DNA of 64,000 nucleotides from Ananas comosus (GCF_001540865.1 NC_033621.1:20107250-20171249), one strand, 5' to 3'. Positions 48,000-60,784 are shown, numbered from the stretch's first letter. Numbers and translations: made by a program. The notes: generated by a model not told the origin, from the letters alone.

Positions 48000-49350
48000 C
48001 ATTCCCGCTATTTCATCGGTCCCTTGTTCGGATAAACGATCGATTGAAGCCAAACAATCTACTCCTCCGCCGCCCCCAAAGCGGCGCAAATCAGTTGTGA
48101 AGAAGATCCATTCTTCAGCTCCTACAGTCGTCAAAGATGCATCTTCGATTGATGTTCCACCAATATCAAAGAAAAATCTTCCTCAACCATCTCCAAATGA
48201 ACCAATCAGCCGAGATAAATCCTCAGCCTATTTTGATTGACTCCTCTTATTCTAATGCTTCAAACGGATCACCTCCACTTTCTCCGTTGGTAAAACAGAC
48301 GCCTTCGGGAAGACGCTCTAGCGTCCGTTTCGCCTCGTCCTTGGAAAAGAAAATGTCTGATACTGAAAGATAGGCTCGCCGAGAAGCTCGTATTGACAAG
48401 AAGCGAGAAGCGGAACGAACGTAGGCAGAAGTTGAGAAAAATATGGAGAAGGCAAGAAAGAAGAATGAAATAGAAAATATGTCAACTCTAAAGAAAATAG
48501 AAGAAGACAGAGGTGAGGGAGAAAGAAGTGGAAAAGAAGAAGAACTAAAAAGAAGAGAAGAAGAGGAACAAGGAAAAGAGAAAGAGAGTGAAGAGCAACA
48601 GAGAGAAGGGGATGGCAACGAAAAAGAAATAGGTACCTTTCCTTCTTCCGAACCTTCAACCGAAGCTTCAACATCAGCTCCTTTACCAGTGTCTGAACCA
48701 ACAGACTCGTTGACTATTTCTCTTCAAGACTTATTGACTTCAAGCCGAATTCAAATGAAGAGGAAAACCTCTCTGCCTTTATGTCGGCTGACACTCAACA
48801 AAGATTAAATGAGTGTCCAAAATTGTATAGTAGTGGTCTTCCTTCTTTGGCTCAAAATACGGAACAATTCAATCGGCTTGGGGTGCTCCTGCTTGACCTA
48901 GTAGACCAGCCGGGTCTTTCTCCCACAGGTAAATATTTTGCAGAAACTTTATCTTCTCAACTGTCTTCCTTTTTGACTCGGCAACAAACCCTTTCTGCCG
49001 AGTTCTTATCTTTGGATCACCATTTCAACCGGGTTAATTATTTCAAGACGAAAATTTCTAAAGTGGCAATTCCAATTACTGATTTGGGTCAACAAGATAA
49101 TTATCTAGAAAACCAAGAATCGGCTCTTCAGCAGCGTATCTCCAATCTTAAAGAAGAACTTGCTGCAGTCGAGTCGGGCCTTGCCCAAACATCTTAGCAA
49201 CGCATGCTTGTACAAGCTCAACTGAAAGCCAAGAAGGATGAAGGTGCGAAGCTTCATGATCAGCTCTCCCAGTTTTATAAACTTCATCCTTTGATGAAAC
49301 GTAGAAAACGAGCAGCTGATTCCGCACAAGTACACTTAGAAACTGAATGA
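48000..49350 (+). pseudogene. Antisense gene, second part: basic and coiled-coil C-terminal region
   Basis: After the solo LTR the antisense gene resumes with PPPPPKRRKS (a nuclear-localisation-like cluster, about 48070) and SVRFASSLEKKMSDTER. A long charged helix rich in E, K and R follows (48443-48640) and then LQQRISNLKEELAAVESGLA (about 49120-49185). At least two stops or frameshifts break it, including TAG at 49195. Proteins with a plant mobile domain followed by coiled coil are common in such elements, so I join this to 42895-44418 by inference. It ends close to the 3' end of the convergent pol gene. Confidence 0.6.
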
Positions 49351-49439
49351 AATCAACTTAAAAACTTATTATCTTGGTTCTATATTCCTTATTTTGATTC
49401 GGCTGTTGGCTGTACTATATTTCAAATTACATGTACCTT

Positions 49440-51400
49440 ACTCTAACTTTATTCACTTTCCAACATGGATGGGTAGTATTTTCTCAGATATTTTCCATTA
49501 ATTGGTTTGTTATACTCTGATCCATCCATATTTTTTAAGAAGTATGCATTACCTCTTGTGATTCTGCAAACCTGAAATGGTCCTTCCCAATTTAGGGACC
49601 ATTTTTCATACACTCGGTCTTTTCGACCGATTGAAAGTATTAGTCTTAGAACTAAGTCCCCAATAGAAAAGGAGTTGGCTTTGACTCTTTTATTATATGC
49701 ATTACTTGGCTCTGAAAAGCTTGTAGATGGTCAAGTGCTAATAACCGAGTCTCATTTATTTCTTCTAATTTTTCATTCATCAAAGTCTTGTCCTCGCTTG
49801 TCGTCAGTTCCTTTTGCCTTTCAACTCGTAAGGAAAGAACTGCTATCTCTGCTGGAACTATGGCCTCATGGCCATATACTAATTGAAACGGTGTCACTCC
49901 CGTCGCTATTTTCACTGTTGTTCGACACGCCCATAACACTTCGGAAAGCTCTTCATTCCATTTTCTCGGGTGTCTTCCAATATGTCGTTTCATAAGATTT
50001 ACAATAACTTTATTCGCCGCTTCAGCTTGCCCATTGGCTTGAGCGTAATAGGGTGATGAATGAACCAGCTTGATTTTCCTTGACTCCATGAACCGAGCAA
50101 ATTGTTCCCCAATAAACATTATCCCTTGATCGGTTGTAATCGTTTCGAGGATTCCAAAATGATGGATTGTAAAATTTTCTACAAAATCTATAATATCTTT
50201 ATGAGTGACCAGTCTAGTAGGTTTTACTTTTACCCACTTAGTAAAATAATCGACAGCCACTATCAAGAACTTATGACCAGCCGAGGAGTTCGGCTGAATT
50301 TCTCCAATCTAATCCATAGCCCATTCTCGAAAAGGTCAAAGTTTAATGATTGTATGCATCTCAGAAGCGGGGACCTTTTGTATGGAGTTATGAAACTGAC
50401 AATCTTGACATCCTTTAGCGTATTTTATACAATCTGCATGCATAGTCAGCCAATAGTACCCGAGGTGCCGAATTGTCCATCTCAATCTTTTTCCTGCTAG
50501 ATGAGCTCTGCATAATCCTTCATGGATTTCGCCCATAATTAACAAAATTTCTTTAAGTCCTAAACATTTCAATAGCACTTCTTCGGCTGTCCTCTTATAG
50601 AGCTGCCCATTTAATAGACAATAGTCGAGTGCTCTTTTTCGAACATAATATTCAACCCATTTATTAGGGTTAACCAACAACTCAATCAAAGGCTTTCTCC
50701 AGTCTTCCTGAATTTCGATAAGAGCAATCATCATCGGTTCTCGTATATGAACCGATGGAAGAAGCCTTCTCTCTATTTTCACTTGATCTCTTTTCGGCTC
50801 TTTGTACCTTGAAGCCGATTGAGCCAAATCATTGGCTTGCTCGTTTTCTTCTCTCAACAAATGCACCAACTCTGCTTCCCGAAACTACAAAGTAACTTTA
50901 TTGTTTTCTTTAAATACTCTTGCAGATTTTGATTTTCACATTAGTACTACCCATTTATTTATTTAATCACTAGTTGTGAATCACCGATAATTTTAAGTGA
51001 TCATGCTTCTAATTCTCGTAAAACTTCAAGCCCGATTATCAGGGCCTCATATTCAGCTTGATTGTTTGAGCAGCCAAAATTCAGTTCAAAAGCGAACGGA
51101 TGAGTATAACCTTCGGGAGACTGTATTACTACTCCAGCTCCCGCAGATTCGGCTGTTCTTAAACCATCGAAGTAAAGTGTCCAAGGTTGACAATTGACCA
51201 AACTTTGTTTCGACTCTTCAACCTTGACACAAGGATGATCAGCCAAGAAATCGGCTATTGCTTATCCCTTGACTGATTTTGCCGGGACGTAGTTAAGAGA
51301 GAACTCAGACAATGCTAACATCTATCGTCCAATTCGCCCTCTTAATACTGTGAGTTATGCAGAAACTCTAGGATCTTTTATCTAGATACTATCAAACACC
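49440..51400 (-). pseudogene. Tat pol remnant: RNase H and integrase
   Basis: On minus from 51400: end of the first RNase H (MLALSEFSLNYVPAKSVKG, with stops). Then a second RNase H at 51246-51001 (WTLYFDGLRTAESAGAGVV and CSNNQAEYEALIIGLEVL). Then the integrase zinc finger, about 50700-50400 (HLGYYW and CQDCQ). Then the catalytic core at 50266-49652 with VDYFTKW, TTDQG and NGQAEAAN, the D,D,E triad. The C-terminal end is frameshifted and finishes near 49440. A stop lies between zinc finger and core. It is the remnant of a polyprotein and is inactive. Confidence 0.85.
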
Positions 51401-51483
51401 TAGAGGGGAGGAATAGGTGTATAGGCCAAAAACCACTGCCTAACAAGTTTTAAATCACAATCAAATCTAATAAAATCAAACAA

Positions 51484-52689
51484 AAGGTTGATCGAGCAGC
51501 CATCTACATGATAGGCTTGACACGATCAAACCCCTCGCATTTGGACAATTAAAAAAATAAAATAAAATAAAATAAAATATGTAAAAAATAATGAATATAT
51601 TTTGATTTGCCTTCTTCGTGATAAGCATTGTTCGAATGAAAAGAGTATCTAGCTCTGTATAGGGCAAATTTTTCAGTGTAACATATGCATATGTCTTCAA
51701 AACTGGATGGGAGGGAGAGGGAGGGGCGCTTGCTCTCCAAAACTTTTCAGTGTGACATATGCGTATATCCTCAAAATGGGATGGGAGTGAGAGGGGTATC
51801 TTCACATGTAGTTAAGCGGAACCATCTAAGATGTCTTTTATTTTCTTTCTTTTTTTATTTTTTTTTTTACATCTTAAACAACCTGATATGTCGTCGTTGT
51901 CGTGCACGACTGACGTAAGGACGAATCAGCATTTCACAGGTAATAATTAATTGGAGGACCAAAAAAAAGCAAAAAAAAAAAGACCAAAAAAAGCAAAAAG
52001 AAATTAAAAAAAAAAGCAAAAAAAAAGAAAGAAAAAAAAAGAATAAAAATCTCCCAGATGCAATGAAGATCTCGCTAGCAAAAATAGGATCCCCGCTGTG
52101 ATAAAACCTACTTTAGGCTCACAAGAAAAAATGAGCTGAATGCTTGTGGCGAAAACTCTCGCGGGCGCTTGATGTCATAATAAAATAATAAAAATTTCGC
52201 AAACGATGAAATACTGATTCATCCCTACATCAGTCATGCACGACAACAACGACACATCAAGTTGTTTCAAGATGCCCAAAAAAAAAAAAAAGGTTATCTT
52301 AGAGGGTTCTGCCTAACTGTATGTGAAGACACCGCTCTCCCTCCCATCCCATTTTGAGGACATACGCATATGTCCCATTGAAAAGTTTTGGAAAACTCTA
52401 TCAACTACATGAGAGGAGCACCCCTTTCCCTTCCATTCTGTTTTAAAATCCTACAAATTTGTCATTTTAAGGAGATCTTTATGCGTAAACTGAACAAATG
52501 GTTATCAAGTCGTTAAACTTTTCATTTTAAGGAGATCTTATAGATGGCGAATGATTTGAACAATACCTATCACGAAGATGGCAAATTAAATATGTTCATT
52601 ATTTTTAAAAAATTTTATTTTTATTATTTTTATTATTTGTCCAAATGCGAGGGTTTGATCACAAAGATGGCCGCTCGATCAACCCTTTA
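51484..52689. mobile_element. Long-terminal-inverted-repeat (foldback-type) element
   Basis: The arms mirror each other over most of their length: ggttgatcgagcagccatct, catttggac and gtcgtcgttgtcgtgcacga on the left against cgacaacaacgacacatc, gtccaaatgcg and ggccgctcgatcaaccc on the right. A purine-rich loop lies at about 51950-52190. The arms reach roughly 450-500 bp with gaps. It is non-coding. Superfamily unknown; long-TIR MULE or foldback are both possible. Confidence 0.7.
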
Positions 52690-52945
52690 ATCGTATCGAA
52701 CCTATCGCGAAGATGGTTGCTCGGTATAGGTATTAGCAATGCATACGCGGGTTTGATCGTGTTGAGCCTATCACGAAAATGGCCGCTCGATCAAATCTTT
52801 AACCATGTGGAGCCTATCACGAAGATGGTCGTTCGGTATAGGGATTAGCAATATATATGCACGATAAAAGTGGCGATTTAATGTCGAATTTGATCGGTTC
52901 GAACTTATCGCAAAGATGGTCGTGTTGATCAAACCGATAAAAAAA
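52690..52945. repeat. Imperfect tandem repeat, about 110-bp period
   Basis: ggtattagcaatgcatac near 52729 recurs as gggattagcaatatatatgc near 52840. The words cctatcacgaagatgg and ggccgctcgatca recur between them. The unit overlaps in sequence with the right end of the preceding element, so the array may have grown from that end. Confidence 0.55.
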
Positions 52946-53591
52946 TCGCACTTATACTATTTGTATGCATGCGTTACCCTTTGTCATTGGGGAAGTTGCC
53001 ATTATCGTCGTTGTCATTGTCGTCGAAATCATCGCAGCCGTCACCATCGTTAATTTGCTTCAACTCTTTTTTTCTTCTTTTTTTTTTTTACTTTCTTTTT
53101 CTCTTGTTTTTTTCTTCTTTTTTTTTTTTTTTGTTGGCCTGAGAGAGGAGGGACCCCAAAACCCCCTCTCTCTCTCTCTCTCTCTCTCTGTACGAACGAG
53201 AGAGAGAGGGAGAGAGAGGAAGAGGCGGCCCCCTCCTAATGCCCTTTCTTTTTCTCTTTTTTTTTTGCTTTTTTTTGTTTTTATTCCTTTTTTTTTTAAA
53301 AAATTTATTTTTTTAATCTCATGTTCCTCTTTATAGTGATTTTTTGACCTTTTTATTATGGAAAATAATTCAAAATTTTTTGAAGAAAAGCTAATAATAT
53401 TTTTCTTTATCTCTTTCTTTGTTAATATCTAGTCCCCTAAGAAAAGTAGCAATCAAATCACAATTCATTTTTTTTTCTTCTATATCTTCAATTTTGAATT
53501 TGAATTTTTTTTTTATCTCAAACAAAAATTTTCATAATTTAGCCCCTATTAAACCAAAGATAATGAAAACCAACAACTTGATAAACCAATT
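52946..53591. other. Low-complexity T-rich and CT-rich sequence
   Basis: T-runs and (CT)n dominate 53060-53320. No gene is seen; frames open here only because of composition. Confidence 0.6.
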
Positions 53592-53600
53592 GTTTGAAGT

Positions 53601-53757
53601 TTGACCGACCGCTCCCGGCACAAGTAGCAAAGGGCTTGATGGTTGGTACCCGAGATCCCAAGTTCGAATCTTAACTGATTCACATTTCCAACTAAGTTTA
53701 TTTCTAAATGAAATAAACGAAGTGAGAAGCATGCTACCTATCTCTCAAAAGAAGAAG

Positions 53758-53790
<33 letters not shown>

Positions 53791-53796
53791 AAAAAG
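53601..53796 (+). mobile_element. SINE with 9-bp TSD and poly(A) tail
   Basis: A tRNA-like head contains gggcttgatggttggtaccc and a B-box-like AAGTTCGAATCTT. It runs through a body to a long A-rich tail at 53747-53796. The flanks gtttgaagt (53592-53600) and gtttgaagt (53797-53805) are a perfect 9-bp duplication. A partial copy of the 3' part, reversed, is at about 60868-60915. Confidence 0.85.
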
Positions 53797-53805
53797 GTTT
53801 GAAGT

Positions 53806-54174
53806 CTGGATGCCACAAAGACTTCACAAGAAATATGCTTGTAACAATCCACAGCCCACAAGCATAAAATCTCACATTTCTCCTTGGAAGCCTTGAAAGC
53901 TACACCAAACCCAACTCTACTACAAGCATAATAATGAAACCTTGTAGTCTATTTAAAGAGATACTAACTAACAAGGTTTCAAAACACAACCTTATACAGG
54001 ATTTCCTTCAATTTAAACATTTACTTTGCACCGATTGCGCTATTTGATTCTCTTACAAGCTTTGTTGCCATTCTTGTTTTCTAACAATAATATTAGCGAC
54101 AACCTTCACAATGTTAAAGCCTTTGGCAGCTTATGTGTGGAATCAACAACAGTTACATGAGAGGGTGGCGAAAT
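53806..54174. other. 3' flank of the adenylate kinase gene
   Basis: It should contain the 3' UTR of the adjacent minus-strand gene. Nothing else is recognised. Confidence 0.5.
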
Positions 54175-56566
54175 CTAATGAGCCAAACCTGCGGCGATGG
54201 ATGCCGAATCCATTTTCTCTCTCTTCTCAAGGATCGAAGACAATGCCTTGTCAATCTCCGCAAACACGTCTTCCTTGCGGGCATTGCCATTTACCTGAAT
54301 TGAATAGTGAAAGAGGACCAAAACTTAATGCAGTGTGATAAAACACAGTATGGTAAACGAGTTGGTGGGCTAGAATACTCTTAAGAGTAAACGGGTTGTT
54401 TTAACACAGAATCATCCTCGAAGATGGAGATTTTGAATTGATGATCGGCATCATAAAAAGTGATCTAGAGTATTTGAAATACTTGGGAACCAAATTTCGT
54501 GTTTTTTAAAAAATTATTTGCCTAGTGACTGAAGGGGTTCAAAATAAACAATTCTTTATAGCCTATATGAGTCTTTTGCTCGTTTAACACTGCAAAACAA
54601 TTTAAATCTATTGAAATTTTTTATAGAATTTTTTTTTTTTTAACTATTCAGATCACGCTTGACAACTCTGATATTGAAATGAAAAATCATAACCACTACT
54701 TTCACAATGTTATTCATTTGCGATCATTTGTTTTGTAATCACATAATGGACATGGTAGCGATTTAAAAAAAAAAAACACGAAATTCAATATCTAGATGCT
54801 GAAAATACTCTAGATTGTCAATTCGAATGCCCCATCTTTGAAAACAAGTTGATAGTATGGTGGCCTGTTTACTTTTAAGAGTATTCTAACCCAACTCATA
54901 ATAAAAATAAACAATGCTTGAGCTAACATAACATTGTAGAGTAAATCAATGTATATATAAATGACAAAAAAATTGCTCAGCGAGTCGTTATTAGACAAAG
55001 CAGTGAATTCAGAGAGTTATGGTTTTAACCACCAGACATTCAAAAGCTTAAGCAGCGTCTAACCTTAACCAAAAACTAGCAACAAAATCGTGAAATCAAC
55101 AATAGTTTTTGAGTTCTTTTGACTAACTGCTATCTGAATCCCCAATTTCTTTGCTTAAACATATTAGAGCCTGCCGTTATTTGATTTTTACAGTTGGATC
55201 CTTTATGTGCTAAGGATCGTCAATCACACGTGGCCATTAACACATTTAGTGACCTCTTTACTCTTCGCTATAAACAAATAACATGTAAATGACGGATACA
55301 GAGCAATTAACATAATGCATAGTCCCGTGTAGAGTTCATGTAACAACTGAAATCAATGAAGACAGGAATAAACGAAATCCAGGAAGCATATGATAATCCA
55401 TTACGTTTCATTAGAACAATAGATCTAGCAGATATTCCTATTACGTTTGATTAAAATAAAGGATAATTTGATTTCCATTGGAATAGAAGTATTCTAACAT
55501 AAAATTGGTTAGCCCCATCAATTGGGCAGCTCATCGGGATATTTGGGCTAACCCAAATCTAAGAAAAAACTTCGCTTTTTTGAGGTGTGTTTGGTCGAAT
55601 AGCGGGATGCATGCTACTTCTTTGGGGGTGCTTCCAGCAAGAAAGTAGAAACCAGTTCACTAGTCCGCACGCATTTCAAGACCAAGTGAAAGAACGTTAT
55701 TGGACTTTAAAGAAAGATGATAGTCAGATCTCAAGAGATGTATCCCGAAAAATAACCAAGTATGAACAACAAACGATTAACCAGTTAATCAATATATAAG
55801 TCCCCAGATTTATGGTGCAGAAAAGAAAGTGATAGTCTTTACAACTGAATTAATTGTTCAGAACCGATAATTCCTCTTAATGTGTTCTTGCACGTCGACT
55901 ACAAAGTGTACATGAAATCAAAGATTTTGATCATATGAAATCAATTTAAAGAAAAGTCAAATTATGAAACCCATATAAACAAATTAAGTACAAGGTCATT
56001 AGTACAAGGTCATTATCAATGATTTTTGTTCATATGAAATCAATGATATCGGTAAATATGAAATCAATATAAACAAAGGTTATGGAATCAATGATTTTGA
56101 TCCCATTAAATCAATATAAACAAAGGTCAAAATATTGTGTTTGAGAGGGCTTTCTTTGTAAGCTGAAGGTGACCTGACCCTCTCAAGCATATAGAGTGAA
56201 CATTCCCAACAATACTTTGGAACCTAAACCTAAGATCCTAGTTTTAGTCCTTTTGATCTTCAATCCACTTAGTCTACCAATTTTCTTCAATAACAGAAGG
56301 TTAAACCCAAAGTAAATAAGAAGCAAAAGCACCAAAGTATAATCCTGGGGAAATTATCACCCAGATTGCAGTTGTGTCTCTACAACCAAGAAACTTTATA
56401 TAAAAGCCGCCTAAAGAGTGAACAAAGTTGTTGGAAGCTAGAATCAAGAATTTGCTCGTGGACATAATCCCATAAATTTGAGTATACAAAGATCATGCAT
56501 TTCTTTCATCTCCTTTTTATTAGAAATTTATAATGTTTATGAACGTCCACCCTTCTTAAGGAAAAT

Positions 56567-56613
<47 letters not shown>

Positions 56614-59600
56614 CAACAGGTTACTCTTCTCTGGACCCCATATTGGCAGGATCTTTGCTTTATGGGATACTTGTAATCAAGGAAAGTACTACTTTGCTAT
56701 CCACTCATTTTTAGCACCCTATCTCAAAAATAGCTAATTCCTTAATTTATTAGTTATACTTTCACTCATATAAATTTCATTAATAAGACCATAGTTGTTC
56801 ATAGGTTAGACAGTTAGAAACCGAGACGTCATGCAAGTGTTCTTGGCAATCTGAAGTCCATGTAATACATATATAAATGCATTGCATCACAGTATTACAT
56901 TCGCAAACAAAAGTCCTGTTAGATATAATAGAGAGAGAGAGGGGGAGAGTAGTTATGTACCTTGTATATTATGTCATCATATATTGAAAGTACAGAGTCG
57001 ACATTTTGATAATGAGTCTGCAACCTCAACCTTACCTATGAATAAAGAAAAGAAATAGAAAGCATAAATAGGAGATCTATCTCAAATAAACCATGTTGTT
57101 TGTCTATATCAGATAAAAAAAAATGCGCATTAACTAACTGACAAGAAAAACAGAAACCTTAGGGCTCGTTTAGGATCATGTTTGTTTATTATTTTTTTTA
57201 AACACTAAGTCTATATAATTTGATATGTTGGAGGAAAGACTTTCTTTTGTTGACTAGCTTACAATACATCCGGCTAAGTAATAGATGATAACTTGTTTTA
57301 AAAAAATTTGGAAGCAAAAAAAAAGTTGCTTTCAAATCTTTATTTTTCTTTTGCCAAGTAAACACTTCGGATGAAATTGTTGCAATCAATCCACTATCCA
57401 ATTCTGCATTTTTTTTTTATACACAAATTATATTTAAAAAAATAAAAGACAAACACAATGTCAAACGAGGCCTTAGTAAGCATTGTTTCAATTATAACAT
57501 AATCATAGTTATATCTGTGCAAAGAAATGTCAAATTAGCACCCACCTTACAATTTTTGCATTTGAGGCCCCTGCTGTGCCAAGTAATTATTACAGGTAAT
57601 GTGAGTAGATTTAGTGTTTAATACAGAATAATTCTTGGAAACCATAAAAGGTGAATACATTGTTTTGTAAACTTGAAACAGAATCAATAGAATTTTGTAA
57701 CTAAAGAAAGTATAGTACCTTTTCTTCTGTATCGTCAAAGCGTTGAGTAAGCCTTGAAGCGATTTCCTCATTCTCAGGTGGAGAGTACTTTAAATGATAT
57801 ATTCTTCCAGTAACAGGATCAAGTCTCCGTCCGACCACTCTCTCAATAAGAATTTCATCGGAAACCTGCAAGAACAATTTAGTAATAAAAAGCGAAACAA
57901 AGTCCACAAATTGATTACTCTTTGAAACAAAATTCTTACTTCTAGAAGAATGAAAAGATCAGGTCGAATTCCAAGATCCTCAAGTGCCATTGTCTGAGAT
58001 AAGCTTCTCGGATATCCATCCAACAGCCAACCATTTTCTTCAGCATCAGGTTGCATGAGCCGTTCCTTCACCATCTGAGCACCAAGAAGATATGTTGAAA
58101 ACAGTTCGACAAAATTCATGAGTCTAAAAAAGAAAGCTAGATATGCGTATTAATTATATACCAAAACAACGATTTCATCAGGGACCAACTTGCCCTTCTC
58201 CATGTATTCTTTGGCCCGCTTCCCATTATCAGTCCCAGCGGCAATTTCCGCCCTAAGCAAATCCCCAGCAGAAATGTGTACCAGCCCAAACTGCATATCG
58301 GAATTCATTCTGTCGCTATTCAGAAAGGATCCACCGCACATCGATCCATAATGCAAATGAGTCACGAAGGCAATATAGAACTACAACTAGGACACCGTAA
58401 ATGCAAAGTATGGAACTACTACTAAGACACTGGATAAGCAAAAGGCGAAACTACAACTATTATGGGAATCAGAAAGTTAAACTTCGCTTCCTTCACTATA
58501 TGTATTTCAAACAGCATATTAAACCTCACGACATCACATGGTGATATAAATAAGAGAATAAAAAAAATCTAAAACAAAGCATGAAAGAGTTACATTACAG
58601 CAAATGACCCACAGAAAGGCAATTGCTCCGAATATAAATAAAGAGAATTGATGTTAAAAAAACACATAATTCAAATGGAATAACTGAAAGGAGAAAAAGT
58701 CTAAGGGATCCATATACACAAGCAATAGAACATTAATGTTATGTATATGCATCTGCCCAGAATGCGCATTCAAAACAAAAGAGCTACCTTTTTTTTTATG
58801 AGCTCACATTGTGTTCCTTTTCCAGAAGCCGGCGCCCCCGAAATCATTATCCGCAGTGGTGCCGGTTTTGCCTCAGCTACAACCTGTTTGAGATGATAAT
58901 CAGAAAGAAAGCCTAAACAAATCAATTACATTCTAGTGAAACTAAGTAATGGAACAAAAAGAAAGATCCAAGTTTACTGAAAAATCACCAACAATTTTAT
59001 GAAACTACGTAGTTCACACACAATTGAAACTACGTAGCAATTTAAGATAATGAAGCAATACCCAGATTTTTTTGAAAAAAATAATTTGATTTGAAGCAAG
59101 ATCAACACATTGTTTCTACATTTTCTCACAACTTATAGATAAAAGAGTAAGAACAAGCAATCAAAAGTATAGACTCATTTGTGTAGCTTGCAAATAAACT
59201 CTCAGTGATCAACAAAAAGGAAAAGGGTGCGGAAAGAAAGATCTAAACATGCTAAAATTTATCTTTTAAGACAAATAAGTAAAACCTAAATAAAAAAAAA
59301 AAAAAAAAAAAAAATCCAATTTTTAGCCGGACTAATATGCTCTCCTCCACAATTTAAACAATTCAAGTTAAAAAGCATGATAGTCAGCCTTCAAAAACAT
59401 CATACTCATTGGTGAATTCGCAAAGAAACGCAATGATACTCATGGTGGAGGAAACAATTAACCACGTCTACTCAGAAGGAATAAGGAATGGAGAAGAAGC
59501 TCTAAATACACAAAAACTAGTTCTTTTAAGCTAATTAAGCAAAACCCACATCAAAATTAACAAAAAAAAAAATCCAATTTTTAGCAAAACCAAATGCTCT

Positions 59601-59898
59601 CCTCCACAAATTTCGCCAATTTAAGGACCTCAAAACCAATATACTCACGGCCAAAGCTTGTAAACAAACCAAAAAGGAGACCAAATCAAAGGGGGGTGAA
59701 GCAACTAACCGGGGATGCACGAGAGGTCGATTTGGACGGAGCGTTCCATTTGAGCCCAACGGAGATGCGCTTAAGGTGTTTGTGCTCGTGCCAAAGAGAG
59801 GCGTTTGAGGCCACGAACGAGTGAGGCGAGGAGAGAGAAGTGGTGGGCTTATGGCTTCGGGGAGAAGCCAAAATCGGGCTCGGCTTCGCCGCCGCCAT
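54175..59898 (-). CDS. Adenylate kinase, chloroplast type, complete, 7 exons, 296 aa
   Basis: It catalyses reversible transfer of phosphate between ATP and AMP, balancing adenylates. Exons: 59898-59710, 58883-58788, 58290-58162, 58074-57940, 57865-57719, 57035-56961, 54294-54175. All junctions are GT-AG and in phase 0, giving 296 residues. The first 60 or so residues are rich in S, H and basic residues with few acids, a likely plastid transit peptide. The P-loop is [10 protein letters not shown] (exon 2). The AMP site includes [11 protein letters not shown] and WLLDGYPRS. The LID region [21 protein letters not shown] lacks zinc cysteines, as in long bacterial-type enzymes without zinc. It resembles Arabidopsis AMK2 (At5g47840) as I recall it. 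The last intron holds a MITE. A (GA)n tract lies in the 5' UTR. Confidence 0.93.
54359..54897. mobile_element. MITE in the last intron of the adenylate kinase gene
   Basis: Left GAGTTGGTGGGCTAGAATAC, then tcttaagagtaaacgg, is inverted at the right (tgtttacttttaagagtatt then CTAACCCAACTC). The interior shares gatctagagtatttgaa and related words with 44646-45321. It is non-coding and 65 bp from the exon 7 acceptor. Confidence 0.7.
56570..56611. repeat. (GA)n microsatellite downstream of exon 6
   Basis: A run of alternating GA about 40 bp long in the large last intron of the adenylate kinase gene. Confidence 0.9.
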
Positions 59899-59907
59899 TG
59901 GAGAGCC

Positions 59908-59910
<3 letters not shown>

Positions 59911-59943
<33 letters not shown>
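59911..59943 (-). promoter_or_regulatory. (GA)n tract in the adenylate kinase 5' leader
   Basis: Alternating CT on the plus strand, GA in the gene's direction, begins about 13 bp upstream of the ATG. GA/CT tracts in leaders and core promoters are frequent in plants. The effect here is inference. Confidence 0.45.
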
Positions 59944-59944
<1 letters not shown>

Positions 59945-60784
59945 AGAAGAATACGGGGGAGGGGGGAGAGAGCTCAGATGCCGTGGTCGCTCAAAACCAT
60001 CCAACGGTTGTAATAACGCCGTTATCGTCGAACAAAACGGCGCGGTCTACGCTGTTACAGTCATATTTTCTTGCACCGGGTGCATACGTGCAACTTACGG
60101 ACCACACCCAAACTTTGACAATTTGTTCATGAATAATTATCTTATAATTAAAATGTGATTACTCCCATTCGTTTGTATAAATTAAAAAATTTAAAATGCA
60201 TGGAACACAACATAATTATGATTCATTTTGATTTGACTATTTAATATTTTATAATTCTAATTTTACTATCTAATCCATAAATTTGTTTGTTTTAAGCTAT
60301 TTTATAACTCTTCTATTTTGACTTGTTGGAGCATTTTAATGTGATTTAAGCAACTATATTTTGATTGAAGTAATTAATCTATCTAAATTTTATAACAAGA
60401 GAGTTATTAAAAGACTTAAATTAAACAAGTATAGTAGCCAAATACCAACATAAAACTTTTGAAAGATTAGATAATTATATAAAAATGAGTCAAATTAAGT
60501 TGTGATAACTTCTATATATTTTTACCTAAACAAATTATAAGCATTAAAAAAATTATTAAATAAGCATCAGGTAGTCCCAGAAAAACTATAATAGAAAAGA
60601 ATATTATTTATAACAAAATATTATTTAATTCATAAATAATAGGTGTCAGAAAATTATAGTTATTGAATCACAGACCTTGTGTGTTATAAAAATGCATCTA
60701 ATTAATTAAATTGTAGAATATTTTGTTTATAAAAAGGAAAAGTTTTAGGTGGACCTGGTCTATGGAGCAGATTAGACAAAAAAA
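59944..60784. other. Upstream region of the adenylate kinase gene and intergenic AT-rich sequence
   Basis: The first 200 bp are GC-richer (promoter side). From 60130 the sequence is AT-rich with no gene or clear element. Confidence 0.5.

Larger units (their letters stand above)
41830..51400 (-). mobile_element. Ty3/gypsy Tat-type retrotransposon, 5' part missing, with antisense gene
   Basis: On the minus strand the order is end of reverse transcriptase/RNase H, linker, second RNase H, integrase, antisense gene, polypurine tract, 3' LTR. The 3' LTR is 42512-41830 (TGTTGATGCC to CATAGCA), preceded by CCAAGAGGGCAAT. Sequence stops at about 51400 before the polymerase core, and no 5' LTR is seen, so more than half of the element is lost. 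The two RNase H regions and the extra antisense gene point to the Tat lineage. A MITE and a solo LTR are nested inside. Confidence 0.75.

Noticed and set aside
53606..53680. tRNA gene suggested by the TTCGAATC box
   Set aside because: No cloverleaf can be folded; it is the head of a SINE with tail and TSD.
54143..54174. Longer C-terminus for adenylate kinase
   Set aside because: A first reading in another frame ran to 54143, but the in-phase frame stops at 54175-54177, giving 40 codons for the last exon.
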